Source: Sediminibacterium sp. FEMGT703S (GTDB lineage: Bacteria > Bacteroidota > Bacteroidia > Chitinophagales > Chitinophagaceae). From it: DNA of 64,000 nt. Below the pieces are notes generated by a model. The model was not told where the DNA came from. It saw only the letters and a program-made list of their open reading frames with translations, and did not search any database. Position numbers and translations under genes: made by a program. Position 1 is the stretch's first letter. Every line of letters begins with the position of its first letter. The stretch lies in assembly GCA_002786355.1 (NCBI GenBank), contig PGCO01000004.1, forward strand, positions 157,297 through 221,296, given 5' to 3'. Of the stretch, positions 1 to 9,357 are shown piece by piece.

Positions 1-308
1 TTATTTTATTGGATGAGCCTTTTGCAGGCGTTGACCCTATTGCAGTGGAAGATATTCAAGGGGTTGTTGCTAAACTAAAGTATAAAAACATTGGTATTTT
101 AATTACCGACCATAATGTGAATGAAACCCTTTCTATTTGTGATAGGGCATACCTTTTAATTGAAGGCAAAATCTTTAAGCACGGCACTGCAGAAGAGTTG
201 GCAGAAGATGAGCAGGTTCGCAGATTGTATTTGGGTACCAACTTTGAATTAAAACGCAAAGATTGGATTATTGATATGGCAAAGGAAAATAGCGAACATA
301 ATTTATGA
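1..308 (+). CDS. lptB: LPS export ABC transporter ATPase LptB (C-terminal part)
   Basis: The gene runs in from the left edge. The open frame starts at base 3 and encodes about 101 residues, beginning inside the Walker B motif ([12 protein letters not shown]), followed by the H-loop (ITDHNV) and the tail LYLGTNFEL that is typical of LptB. LptB is the cytoplasmic ATPase that powers lipopolysaccharide extraction from the inner membrane through LptFG. The Walker A and signature motifs lie outside the window. Its TGA overlaps the ATG of the next gene (ATGA), so the two are probably translationally coupled. Confidence 0.88.
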   Translation, partial: ILLDEPFAGVDPIAVEDIQGVVAKLKYKNIGILITDHNVNETLSICDRAYLLIEGKIFKHGTAEELAEDEQVRRLYLGTNFELKRKDWIIDMAKENSEHNL

Positions 309-1813
309 AGTTATTAAGTCCTGCAATATCTCGTTTGGCCAGAATAAGGCATTGGCGCATTGAGCAATGGGTTAATGATCCAATTGCTTCTCAGCGTGAA
401 GTATTACAAGACTTGATTACACATGGGCAATACACAGAGTTTGGCAGAAAGTACGGCTTTAATCAACTCTTTAATATCAGAAAATTTAAAGAGTCTGTTC
501 CGATTCATGAATACGAAGATTTAAAACCTTACATCGATCGTATTATGGCTGGTGAAGAGAATGTACTTTGGAACACGCCCATTAATTGGTTTGCAAAAAG
601 CAGTGGTACCACTAACGATAAGAGTAAGTTTATTCCAATAACCCAAGAAAGTTTAGAAGATTGTCATTTTCAGAGTGCCAAAGATGTGCTCACTATGTAC
701 TACAATAGTAGAACAGAGAGTGATTTGTTAACCGGAAAGGGTCTCGTGATTGGGGGTAGTCATCAAATTAGTCAGCTTAATGAAGACATTCAATTTGGCG
801 ATTTAAGTGCCGTGCTATTACAAAACACGCCTATATGGGCAAATTGGATACGGACCCCAGAACTTTCTATTGCTTTGATGGATGAGTGGGAGGAGAAGAT
901 TGAAAAAATGGCCCATCACACTATCCAAGAAGATGTTACTTCTATTTCTGGTGTTCCTACTTGGACTTTAATTTTAATCAAAAGGATTCTAGCTATAACT
1001 GGCAAACAAACACTAAAAGAAGTTTGGCCGAATTTGGAACTATATATTCATGGAGGTGTTTCATTCACCCCTTACCGATTGCAGTTTCAACAACTCATTG
1101 GCGAAGGGTGTAGTTATTTAGAAATGTATAATGCTAGTGAAGGCTTTTTTGCTGCTCAAGTTTCTCCTGAAGAAGAGGGTATGCTTTTGTTTACTGAAAA
1201 CGGTATTTTTTATGAGTTCATGCCGGTTCATGAATATGGAAAGCCCAATCCTAAAACCATTGGCTTAAAGGAAGTGGTTGTTGGCGAAAATTATGCCTTG
1301 GTCATTAGCACCAACGGTGGATTATGGCGCTATTTGGTTGGAGACACCGTGCAGTTTATCAGCAAATTTCCTTTTAAACTTAAAGTGACTGGTAGACTTA
1401 AGCAGTATATTAATGCTTTTGGCGAAGAATTAATTGCAGACAATACCGATAAAGCGATTGCAATAGCTTGTGAAAAAACAGGCTTATTGGTGACCGATTA
1501 TACTGCGGCTCCTATTTATTTTGGAGAACAAAATCAGGGTGCACATGAATGGCTGATTGAATTTGAGCAAAAGCCAAATTCGATAGATGCATTCGTAGTT
1601 GAATTAGATGCTGCTTTAAAAAGTTTAAATAGCGATTATGAAGCCAAAAGACACAAAGACATTGCACTCTCTATGCCTGTAGTACATGTATTGAGCACGG
1701 GTTCTTTTAATAACTGGCTTAAACAAAAAGGTAAACTTGGCGGCCAGCACAAAGTGCCTAGACTAAGTAACGAGCGTATATTTATAGATGAAATAAAAAG
1801 TTTTTATTTGTAG
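305..1813 (+). CDS. GH3 auxin-responsive promoter family protein (acyl-adenylate-forming enzyme)
   Basis: A 502-residue protein of the GH3 superfamily, which adenylates carboxylic acids and in plants couples them to amino acids. An ATP-binding loop is visible as [15 protein letters not shown] near residue 97. The later [13 protein letters not shown] stretch and the [15 protein letters not shown] hinge also fit the family. Bacterial GH3 proteins are common in Bacteroidota, but their substrates are not established. The start overlaps the lptB stop, and a FabG-like reductase follows after a short gap. Co-transcription with an envelope gene suggests a lipid or envelope acyl substrate, but that is inference only. 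Confidence 0.85.
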   Translation: MKLLSPAISRLARIRHWRIEQWVNDPIASQREVLQDLITHGQYTEFGRKYGFNQLFNIRKFKESVPIHEYEDLKPYIDRIMAGEENVLWNTPINWFAKSSGTTNDKSKFIPITQESLEDCHFQSAKDVLTMYYNSRTESDLLTGKGLVIGGSHQISQLNEDIQFGDLSAVLLQNTPIWANWIRTPELSIALMDEWEEKIEKMAHHTIQEDVTSISGVPTWTLILIKRILAITGKQTLKEVWPNLELYIHGGVSFTPYRLQFQQLIGEGCSYLEMYNASEGFFAAQVSPEEEGMLLFTENGIFYEFMPVHEYGKPNPKTIGLKEVVVGENYALVISTNGGLWRYLVGDTVQFISKFPFKLKVTGRLKQYINAFGEELIADNTDKAIAIACEKTGLLVTDYTAAPIYFGEQNQGAHEWLIEFEQKPNSIDAFVVELDAALKSLNSDYEAKRHKDIALSMPVVHVLSTGSFNNWLKQKGKLGGQHKVPRLSNERIFIDEIKSFYL

Positions 1814-1832
1814 AATATTTTAATTGAATCAA

Positions 1833-2588
1833 ATGAAATTATTAGAAGGTAAAGTTTCTATTGTTACTGGAGCGGCCCGTGGAATTGGGGCAGCTATTGC
1901 TTTAAAATTAGCAGAACAAGGTAGTAATATCGTATTTACTTATGTTAGTGATAGTAGCGCTGAAAAAGCTGCTGCATTAGCTACGCAGATAGAAGCGTTT
2001 GGAGTAAAAGTGAAAGCAGTTAAAAGCAATGCAGGTGTTTTTGCAGATTGCGAATTGTTGGTCAACGATACTATGAAAGAGTTTGGTGCCATTGATGTTT
2101 GTGTTAACAATGCGGGTATTTCGAAAGATAATTTACTGTTGCGAATGACCGAAGAGCAATGGGATGAAGTAATTGATATTAATTTGAAGAGTATTTATAA
2201 TATGACCAAGCAAGTAATTCGTCCAATGATGAAAGCAAAGCAAGGTAGTATCATCAATATGAGTTCAATTATTGGTATTAGAGGAAACGCTGGTCAAAGT
2301 AGTTATGCTGCAAGTAAAGCAGGTATAATTGGTTTTACTAAATCGATTGCGGCAGAATTGGGATCTAGAAATATTCGTTGTAATGCAATTGCGCCAGGAT
2401 TTGTAGAAACAGATATGACTCATTATTTAAAAGATGGAGAGGGCGCGGCTCAATTTTTACAAAAAATTCCTTTAGGTAGATTTGGAAAAGCTGAAGAAAT
2501 AGCTAACACTACTTTATTCTTAGCAAGCGATATGAGTTCGTATATTACTGGTCAGGTTATTAGCGCTTGTGGCGGATTAAATATTTAA
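1833..2588 (+). CDS. fabG: 3-oxoacyl-ACP reductase FabG-like short-chain dehydrogenase
   Basis: A 251-residue classical SDR. The nucleotide-binding motif TGAARGIG is at residues 12-19, NNAG at 92-95, and the catalytic Ser145, Tyr158 and Lys162 have the FabG spacing. It probably reduces 3-oxoacyl-ACP with NADPH in fatty acid synthesis. I chose the ATG at 1833 over the in-frame TTG at 1824 because the protein then starts MKLLEGKVSIVTG, as usual for FabG. It follows the GH3 gene by 19 bases and precedes the SulP gene by 1 base, so it sits mid-operon. It could be a FabG paralogue with another substrate. Confidence 0.85.
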   Translation: MKLLEGKVSIVTGAARGIGAAIALKLAEQGSNIVFTYVSDSSAEKAAALATQIEAFGVKVKAVKSNAGVFADCELLVNDTMKEFGAIDVCVNNAGISKDNLLLRMTEEQWDEVIDINLKSIYNMTKQVIRPMMKAKQGSIINMSSIIGIRGNAGQSSYAASKAGIIGFTKSIAAELGSRNIRCNAIAPGFVETDMTHYLKDGEGAAQFLQKIPLGRFGKAEEIANTTLFLASDMSSYITGQVISACGGLNI

Positions 2589-2589
2589 G

Positions 2590-4140
2590 ATGAAAAATAA
2601 TTTACAGCATACAGCATCGGATATTTTAGTTTCTATTGTTGTATTGCTGATAGGGTTGCCCCTTTGCCTTGGTATTGCCTTGGGTTCAGGGGCACCTTTG
2701 TTTTCAGGTATTATTGCAGGAATAGTGGGGGGTATTGTTGTTGGCATTTTAAGTGGATCACAGCTCAGTGTTTCAGGGCCAGCGGCTGCACTTACCGGAA
2801 TTGTAGTAGTAGGCATAGGCAAGCTTGGATCATTTGAAGCTTTTTTAGTGACGGTTGTTTTGGCGGGTATTTTACAGGTTGTTTTTGGATATTTGAAAGC
2901 AGGTGTGATTGCGCATTTTGTACCTAATGCAGTAATTAAAGGGATGGTAACCGCCATAGGATTGATATTGATACTAAAGCAAGTTCCCCATTTTTTAGGC
3001 TATGATGCAGACTTTGAAGGGGATGAAGGGTTTTTGCAAAATGATCAACACAATACTTTTACAGAGATACTGTATGCATTTAATGCTATCAATACACCCG
3101 CATTCATCGTTGGATTGGTCTGTCTTTTTACTTTGCTGATTTGGCAAAGAAATCTATTGAAAAAAAATAATTTTTTAGCAAGATTGCCAGGTCCATTATT
3201 GGCGGTTATAATAGCACTGGCATTAAGTTATTTTATGCCCTTGATTTGTTCAGATTTTGTGATAGCTGAATCTCATTTGGTCAATCTACCAGTGGCAAAA
3301 AATCTTCCAGATTTCTTTACTTTTTTCACTTTCCCTGATTTTAAATATTTGCTGAATCCTACTGTTTGGGTAACCGCTTTTTCTTTGGCTGTTATTGCTA
3401 GTTTAGAAACGCTATTAGCAGTAGAAGCAGTTGATAAACTGGATCCATTAAAAAGAATTACTCCTACCAATCAAGAGCTAAAAGCACAAGGAATCGGGAA
3501 TATATTTTCTGGTTTAATTGGTGGTTTGCCTTTGGCTTCGGTCATTATCAGGAGTTCTGTAAATGTAAATGCTGGAGCAAAATCTAAATTATCCGCCATT
3601 TTCAATGGCATATTATTGTTATTCTGTGTGATATTTATTCCCACCATTTTAAGTAAGATTCCTTTATCTGCGCTTGCTGCAGTTTTGTTATTTACAGGTT
3701 TTCAATTAGTCAGTTTTACTGAAATTAAATCTTTTTATGCCAAAGGTTGGGATCAGTTTATGCCCTTTGTTGCAACCGTATTAGCTATTTTATTCACGGA
3801 TATGTTGACAGGTATTGTTGTTGGGATGTTGGTGAGTTTATTTTATTTAGTAAGGAGTAATTTCAGATCGGCTATATTGGTTGCAAACGACAACAATAAT
3901 TTCTTAATCCGATTAAGAAAAGATGTCTCCTTTTTAAATAAGCCCATTATAAAAAAACATTTAGAATCTTTTCCGAATCATTCAAATGTAATTATTGATG
4001 CAACTAGGGCAGATTTTATTGACAAAGATATTATTGAAGAAATAAATGATTTTATTAGCATCGCACCTTCAAGAGGTATATCCGTAACTATTAAAAAAGG
4101 GAATTATAAGCCAATCCATTTATTATTTAAACAGCCTTAA
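2590..4140 (+). CDS. SulP family inorganic anion transporter with STAS domain
   Basis: A 516-residue polytopic membrane protein with the SulP N-terminal signature (GLPLCLGIALGSGAPLFSGI near residue 20). It has about ten or more hydrophobic segments and a short C-terminal cytoplasmic STAS-like domain from about residue 435 (NVIIDATRADFIDKDII). SulP proteins carry sulfate, bicarbonate or other anions. The gene immediately downstream, 9 bases on, is a beta-carbonic anhydrase, which points to bicarbonate as the substrate. SulP/carbonic anhydrase pairs and fusions are known in bacteria. The STAS region is short and lacks obvious extensions. Confidence 0.9.
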   Translation: MKNNLQHTASDILVSIVVLLIGLPLCLGIALGSGAPLFSGIIAGIVGGIVVGILSGSQLSVSGPAAALTGIVVVGIGKLGSFEAFLVTVVLAGILQVVFGYLKAGVIAHFVPNAVIKGMVTAIGLILILKQVPHFLGYDADFEGDEGFLQNDQHNTFTEILYAFNAINTPAFIVGLVCLFTLLIWQRNLLKKNNFLARLPGPLLAVIIALALSYFMPLICSDFVIAESHLVNLPVAKNLPDFFTFFTFPDFKYLLNPTVWVTAFSLAVIASLETLLAVEAVDKLDPLKRITPTNQELKAQGIGNIFSGLIGGLPLASVIIRSSVNVNAGAKSKLSAIFNGILLLFCVIFIPTILSKIPLSALAAVLLFTGFQLVSFTEIKSFYAKGWDQFMPFVATVLAILFTDMLTGIVVGMLVSLFYLVRSNFRSAILVANDNNNFLIRLRKDVSFLNKPIIKKHLESFPNHSNVIIDATRADFIDKDIIEEINDFISIAPSRGISVTIKKGNYKPIHLLFKQP

Positions 4141-4149
4141 TCTTTATTT

Positions 4150-4782
4150 ATGAATTCATATGAACGTTTATTATTAGAAAATAAGGCTTGGGCTCAAGAA
4201 AAGTTAGCAGACGACCCAGATTATTTTAATAGACTCGTGCATGTACAATCTCCCGAATTTTTATGGATTGGATGCAGTGATAGTAGGGTTCCTGCAAATG
4301 AGATTACGGGTACACAACCAGGAGAAATATTTGTACATCGGAATATTGCCAATATGGTGGTTCATACTGATCTTAATTTGTTAAGCGTACTTGAGTATGC
4401 AGTTCATGTGTTAAAAGTGAAACATATTATTGTTTGTGGGCATTATGGATGTGGTGGTGTAAAAGCAGCCATGACCAACCATAATTTTGGGATTATTAAC
4501 AAATGGATTAGAAATATTAAAGACGTACATCGATTTCATCGGGAAGAAATAGACTCGATAAAGAATGAAGAAGTACAATTGAACCGAATGATTGAGTTAA
4601 ATGTTCAAGAACAGGTTTTAAATCTTGCTAAAACCTCCATAATCCAAAAATCTTGGAGGGAGCGGCAAGCACCAGACTTACATGGCTGGGTATATGGCTT
4701 GCAAGATGGATTGGTAAAACCGATATATGAGATGATTGCCGGTACCCATATTGACGAGATTTATGAGTTTGATGATTTATAA
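4150..4782 (+). CDS. Beta-carbonic anhydrase
   Basis: A 210-residue beta-class carbonic anhydrase that interconverts CO2 and bicarbonate. The zinc ligands Cys42 (in CSDSRV), His98 and Cys101 (in GHYGCGG) and the Asp44-Arg46 dyad are all present, so it should be active. It is presumably cytoplasmic, as there is no signal peptide. It lies 9 bases after the SulP transporter gene. Together they could supply bicarbonate for carboxylases such as acetyl-CoA carboxylase, or for anaplerosis. The length matches other bacterial beta-CAs. Confidence 0.93.
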   Translation: MNSYERLLLENKAWAQEKLADDPDYFNRLVHVQSPEFLWIGCSDSRVPANEITGTQPGEIFVHRNIANMVVHTDLNLLSVLEYAVHVLKVKHIIVCGHYGCGGVKAAMTNHNFGIINKWIRNIKDVHRFHREEIDSIKNEEVQLNRMIELNVQEQVLNLAKTSIIQKSWRERQAPDLHGWVYGLQDGLVKPIYEMIAGTHIDEIYEFDDL

Positions 4783-4796
4783 TATAACTATTTTTA

Positions 4797-4910
4797 ATGG
4801 ATTTATACATAATAGGAATATTCAAAAGATTACTTTCACAAAAGCTTATTGGGCTTAAACTTGGTTTAGGTACAATACTTGTAATATTTGCCCGCGATGG
4901 AAAAAAATAA
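4797..4910 (+). CDS. Possible 37-residue leader peptide upstream of the ABC gene
   Basis: A short frame (MDLYIIGIFKRLL... ending RDGKK) lies in the gap between the carbonic anhydrase and the ABC transporter genes. It overlaps the ABC start codon by 14 bases in another frame. It is moderately hydrophobic with basic residues. It may be a translated leader coupled to the ABC gene, or chance. I do not recognise it and no domain is visible. Confidence 0.2.
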   Translation: MDLYIIGIFKRLLSQKLIGLKLGLGTILVIFARDGKK

Positions 4911-6618
4911 GAATGCTGTTTCACCAATGGGTGCTGCCCGTAAAATCTTGGGGTTACTCAGTTTAGATAAAAAAGATGTTTCCTCCATTTATGCATTTGC
5001 CATACTAGCTGGAATTTTAAGTTTAGCCATGCCTTTGGGTATTCAAACAATTATTGGGTTTGTAATGGCTGGTTCTTTATCTACCTCAATAGTGATACTG
5101 ATTGTTTTAGTGGTAGCTGCGGTTTTACTTTTAGGGCTCTTACAGGTTAGACAATTACAAGTGACCGAAAAAATCCAACAAAAATTATTTGTTCGTTATT
5201 CACTTGAGTTTGCAGATAGGCTTCCCAAAATGAATATTGAAAAGTTAGATGCCTATTATTTACCTGAACTAGTCAATCGTTTTTTTGATACCGTTTCCTT
5301 ACAAAAAGCGGTAGAAAAACTACTCTTAGATGTACCTGCTGCTATCATTCAAATCTTTTTTGGATTGATTTTGCTTTCGATGTATCATCCCGTCTTTATT
5401 GGGTTTGGCGCAGTTCTTACTTTAATTGTTTACCTAATTATGAGATACACTCTGCCTGCAGGATTTCAAGCTAGCATCGAGGCTAGTGATCAGAAATTTG
5501 CCACTGCATCATGGCTCGAAGAAATGGCAAGGGTAATTAAATCATTTAAATATTCTAGGGGTACAAAACTGAATATTCGTAAAACAGATGGAATTGTAAC
5601 CAAATACTTAGATGCAAGAACCAGTTATTTTAAAGTGCTTCTTACGCAATACTGGAGTCTTATTGTATTTAAAGTAGTCATTACTGCAGCTATGTTAATT
5701 GTAGGGGCTATTCTATTGGTTGATCAACAAATTAATATTGGTCAGTTTATTGCTGCAGATATTGTTATCATAAGCATTATTGCTTCTGTAGAGAAGTTGA
5801 TTTTGAATATGGATAAAGTGTATGATTTGCTTACTTCTGTCGAAAAATTAAGTAAAATAACAGAGAGCGAGATTGAAAAGCATGGAACAGTAATATTGTC
5901 AGACACCACTAAAGGCGTGTCTTTATTATTTGAAAATGTAGGATTTACCTACGGAAATAACTCCAAAGCACTAGAAGGACTGAGCTTAAATATAGACCCA
6001 GGTGATAAAATTTGTATAATGGGAGAATCTGGTTCGGGTAAGTCTACTATTTTAAGATTGCTTACAGGTGCATTTAACAATTTTACGGGCTCCATTCTAT
6101 TAGATGGTGTCCCTATGGGTAACTATAACCTAAATTCTGTAAGATCTCAAACAGGAATATTATTGAGCCAACAGGATATTTTTCATGGAACAATCTGGGA
6201 AAATATTACCATGGGCAGCGAAGAAATTACTTATGAAGAAGTGACAGATTTAGTAAATAGGTGTGGTTTAACTTCTTTTGTACAAAGTTTACCAAAAGGC
6301 TATGATACCGTTTTAGATCCGACTGGAAAACGATTAAATAGTAAAATAAGACAAGACATTTTATTGTTGAGGGCGCTATTAGGTAAGAAAAGACTCTTAC
6401 TGTTAGAAGAACCTCTTAACTTTTTGGAGAAAACATATAAGCACAATATTCAAGACTATATATTTTCTGAAGAGAACGCAACAGTTATCATTGCAACCAA
6501 TGATGTTGAAATCGCAGCTCGCTGCAACAAGATTATTTACCTACAAGAAGGCTTTGTAAAAGCATCAGGTAATTGGTCAACTATTGCTCCACTTTTAAAT
6601 GAAAATTATGGACAGTAA
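4897..6618 (+). CDS. Type I secretion-like ABC transporter (membrane domain plus degenerate ATPase)
   Basis: A 573-residue half-transporter with a six-helix membrane domain (about residues 30-310) and an ATPase domain. Walker A is intact (GESGSGKST, residues 376-384), as is the Q-loop (LLSQQD). The signature LSGGQ is replaced by LNSKI (480-484), the Walker B aspartate by Glu504 (next to catalytic Glu505), and the H-loop histidine by Asn535. Family knowledge says these changes usually impair ATP hydrolysis, so this may be a slow, asymmetric or non-hydrolytic subunit. HlyD-like and TolC-like genes follow directly, giving a type I secretion layout. The ATG at 4897 is preferred to the TTG at 4888. 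Confidence 0.85.
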   Translation: MEKNKNAVSPMGAARKILGLLSLDKKDVSSIYAFAILAGILSLAMPLGIQTIIGFVMAGSLSTSIVILIVLVVAAVLLLGLLQVRQLQVTEKIQQKLFVRYSLEFADRLPKMNIEKLDAYYLPELVNRFFDTVSLQKAVEKLLLDVPAAIIQIFFGLILLSMYHPVFIGFGAVLTLIVYLIMRYTLPAGFQASIEASDQKFATASWLEEMARVIKSFKYSRGTKLNIRKTDGIVTKYLDARTSYFKVLLTQYWSLIVFKVVITAAMLIVGAILLVDQQINIGQFIAADIVIISIIASVEKLILNMDKVYDLLTSVEKLSKITESEIEKHGTVILSDTTKGVSLLFENVGFTYGNNSKALEGLSLNIDPGDKICIMGESGSGKSTILRLLTGAFNNFTGSILLDGVPMGNYNLNSVRSQTGILLSQQDIFHGTIWENITMGSEEITYEEVTDLVNRCGLTSFVQSLPKGYDTVLDPTGKRLNSKIRQDILLLRALLGKKRLLLLEEPLNFLEKTYKHNIQDYIFSEENATVIIATNDVEIAARCNKIIYLQEGFVKASGNWSTIAPLLNENYGQ

Positions 6619-7972
6619 TAAATTTATCAGCACGGTAATAGAGGATGCTATTGAGAGTAGTCCTATTCGTTCTTACCAACATATTTATAGGATACAGGAT
6701 AAGAACAATGTAAAGAAATGGCTTTGGGCCTCTTTGCTTCTATTGATTGTTGTATTGTTTTTACCTTGGACCCAGAATATTCGCGCAAAAGGTGCTGTTA
6801 CTGCATTGCGGCAAGAAGATCGTCCACAAGAATTGAATACTGTTTTAGCAGGTAGTGTAGTAAAATGGTACGTTAAAGAAGGTGATTTTGTAAAGAAAGG
6901 AGATACCATCATGCAAATTGGTGAGGTAAAAACGGACTATTTTGATCCTCAGTTGCTCAAGAGAACTCAAAAACAAATTGATGCAAAACAAATTGCAGTA
7001 GAAGGATATGGTAATAAAGCAGCAACTGCTACTTCTCAAATTAATGCTTTGGAAGAAGCTAGAGATTTGAAATTAGATCAGTTAGATGTAAAACTTCGCC
7101 AACAAAATTTAAAAGTAATCAGTGATAGCATTGATTTAGGAGCTGTCATCAATGAAGTAACTGTTGCAAAAAGACAAATTGATGCTGCAAAAAATATGTT
7201 GGATAGCGGAGTCATTTCTTTGGTAGACTTCGAGAGAAGAAAAGTTACTTTTCAAAATGCTAGTGCTAAAAAAACCAGTGCGGAAAATAAGTTTTTGCAA
7301 TCCAAACAAGAATTAACTGCCATTCGAATAGAAAAGAATGGAACTATTCAAGAGTATACAGATAAAATAGCGAAAGCTCAAGGCGAGCAATTTGGTTCAT
7401 TGTCTAATATGGCAACAGGAGAAGCTGATGTAGCTAAATTGCAGAACGCTTATAGTAACTACGATATTCGTAATAAGCTTTATTATATTACTGCTCCTCA
7501 AAACGGTCAAATTACCAAAGCGCGTAAAGCTGGTATTGGCGAAATGGTTAAAGAGGGTGACATGATTGTCGAAATTGTTCCTGATAAAATTAAATATGCA
7601 GTAGAATTATTTGCTGAACCAATGGATCTTCCATTGCTTGCTATCGGTCAAAAAATTCGATTTGTTTTTGATGGTTTTCCTGCCATCGTTTTCACTGGCT
7701 GGCCTGCTGCTTCTTACGGAACATTTGGAGGGAGAGTTGCTGCAGTTGAAACTTCTGTAAGTAGTAACGGAAAATTCAGGTTGTTAGTGATTGAAGATCC
7801 ATCAGAAAAGCCTTGGCCGAGACAATTGAGAATGGGTGGTGGTGCAAATGGAATTGCATTGTTAAAAGATGTGCCAATTGGTTACGAATTATGGCGAAAT
7901 ATAAATGGATTCCCTCCTGAATATTATCAACCAGCGCAAGGCAGTGAATCAAAAGATAAAAAAGGGAAATAG
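6599..7972 (+). CDS. HlyD family membrane fusion protein
   Basis: A 457-residue periplasmic adaptor with one N-terminal membrane helix (about residues 43-59). A lipoyl-like half motif follows (about 85-105: GSVVKWYVKEGDFVKKGDTI), then a long coiled coil (about 115-285), the second lipoyl half, and a beta-barrel C-terminus. It would bridge the inner-membrane ABC protein and the outer-membrane TolC channel. It overlaps the ABC gene by 20 bases and ends 2 bases before the TolC gene. An ATG at 6608 is an alternative start. Confidence 0.88.
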   Translation: MKIMDSNKFISTVIEDAIESSPIRSYQHIYRIQDKNNVKKWLWASLLLLIVVLFLPWTQNIRAKGAVTALRQEDRPQELNTVLAGSVVKWYVKEGDFVKKGDTIMQIGEVKTDYFDPQLLKRTQKQIDAKQIAVEGYGNKAATATSQINALEEARDLKLDQLDVKLRQQNLKVISDSIDLGAVINEVTVAKRQIDAAKNMLDSGVISLVDFERRKVTFQNASAKKTSAENKFLQSKQELTAIRIEKNGTIQEYTDKIAKAQGEQFGSLSNMATGEADVAKLQNAYSNYDIRNKLYYITAPQNGQITKARKAGIGEMVKEGDMIVEIVPDKIKYAVELFAEPMDLPLLAIGQKIRFVFDGFPAIVFTGWPAASYGTFGGRVAAVETSVSSNGKFRLLVIEDPSEKPWPRQLRMGGGANGIALLKDVPIGYELWRNINGFPPEYYQPAQGSESKDKKGK

Positions 7973-7974
7973 CC

Positions 7975-9357
7975 ATGAAAAAATTATTGTTTTTAATTGG
8001 CTGTAGTTGGGTAGTTCAACTCAATGCGCAGGTTTTGACGCCTGAAGCATTTATTGAACAAGTGCGATCATTTCATCCGATTGCAAAGCAAGCTAATATT
8101 AAAGTTGAAAAGGCGAATGCGGCTTTATTAAGTGCAAGAGGTGGATTTGATCCGGTCATTGAAGTGGATGCAGATAGAAAAACTTTTGATGGTAAGAATT
8201 ACTACTTTAGAACCAATCCTGAATTTAAAGTACCTACCAGACTGGGCGGATTAGATTTAAAAGCTGGTGTTGAGAACAATGGTGGTTTGTTTTTGAATAA
8301 CTCCATTACCAGAGGACAGAGTAGCTATTTGGGTTTAGAAATGCCTTTATTAAAAGGCTTATTAATCGATCAGCGCAGAGCCAATTTGCAACAAGCCGCT
8401 TTGTTTTCTCAACAGAGCCAACAAGATCGACTCAAAATGCAGAACGACTTGTTGTTTGAAGCCTACAATGCTTATTGGCAATGGGCAGGGTCTTATCAAT
8501 TATTTAGTATTTACCGTCAGTTTTTGCAAGTGAGTCTAGATCGATTTCGCTTGGTAAAATTGGCTTATAACAATGGCGACAGAGCCTTAATTGATACCAT
8601 TGAAGCTTTAACGCAAGTGCAGCAATTTCAAATGCTGCAAGCAGATGCAAAAGTGCGATTGACCACTGCACAACTTGAATTGGCCAACTTTCTATGGAAT
8701 GACCGAGACACGGCGTATTTGTTGAATGCTAATTTGGTTCCCGATACTGTTCAGTTTCAAATGTATATGGCTGTTGACAATCCTGATGAACTCATCAATA
8801 GGGCAAATGCAGACAACCCTTCATTGCGCAGTTTAAATTTTGAATTGGAAGCATTAGAAGTGGAAAGAAAATTGAAGTACCAATCGATGTTGCCCACACT
8901 TAATTTTAAAGCAAATTTGCTTAACCAAGGCTATAATGTTTTTAAAGATTTTGGGGGAGCATTATTGCAAAATAATTATGTATGGGGTGTGCAATTTAAA
9001 ATCCCCATTTTCTTAAGAGAAGGACAGGGTGCATATCGTCAAGCTAAATTAAAAATTGCAGAAACCACGTATGAATTAAATGCCAAACAGTGGAGTACTG
9101 CTAATAAAATCAGGGCTTATTATGCAGAGTCGGTTTTATTAAAGGAACAAATAGCTGCTGCACAACAGGCATATAATGGTTACACCGCCTTGTTAAAGGC
9201 CGAAAGCCTTCGATTTCAGAATGGAGAAAGTTCTTTGTTCTTGCTAAATACCCGCGAAAATAAAGTCATTGAAACCGCCGAGAAACTGATTCAATTACGT
9301 GCTAAATACCTCAAAGCAACCTATGGAATTAGTTGGGCTGCTGGAAATTTACGTTAA
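7975..9357 (+). CDS. TolC family outer membrane channel protein
   Basis: A 460-residue outer membrane efflux protein with an N-terminal signal peptide (cleavage probably after LNAQ, residue 19) and the two alpha-helical hairpin repeats expected of TolC. It should form the exit duct for the ABC/HlyD pair encoded just upstream, so this is the third gene of a type I secretion-type operon. No substrate protein with RTX repeats is visible nearby. The stop codon overlaps that of the convergent enoyl-CoA hydratase gene at a TTAA. Confidence 0.88.
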   Translation: MKKLLFLIGCSWVVQLNAQVLTPEAFIEQVRSFHPIAKQANIKVEKANAALLSARGGFDPVIEVDADRKTFDGKNYYFRTNPEFKVPTRLGGLDLKAGVENNGGLFLNNSITRGQSSYLGLEMPLLKGLLIDQRRANLQQAALFSQQSQQDRLKMQNDLLFEAYNAYWQWAGSYQLFSIYRQFLQVSLDRFRLVKLAYNNGDRALIDTIEALTQVQQFQMLQADAKVRLTTAQLELANFLWNDRDTAYLLNANLVPDTVQFQMYMAVDNPDELINRANADNPSLRSLNFELEALEVERKLKYQSMLPTLNFKANLLNQGYNVFKDFGGALLQNNYVWGVQFKIPIFLREGQGAYRQAKLKIAETTYELNAKQWSTANKIRAYYAESVLLKEQIAAAQQAYNGYTALLKAESLRFQNGESSLFLLNTRENKVIETAEKLIQLRAKYLKATYGISWAAGNLR

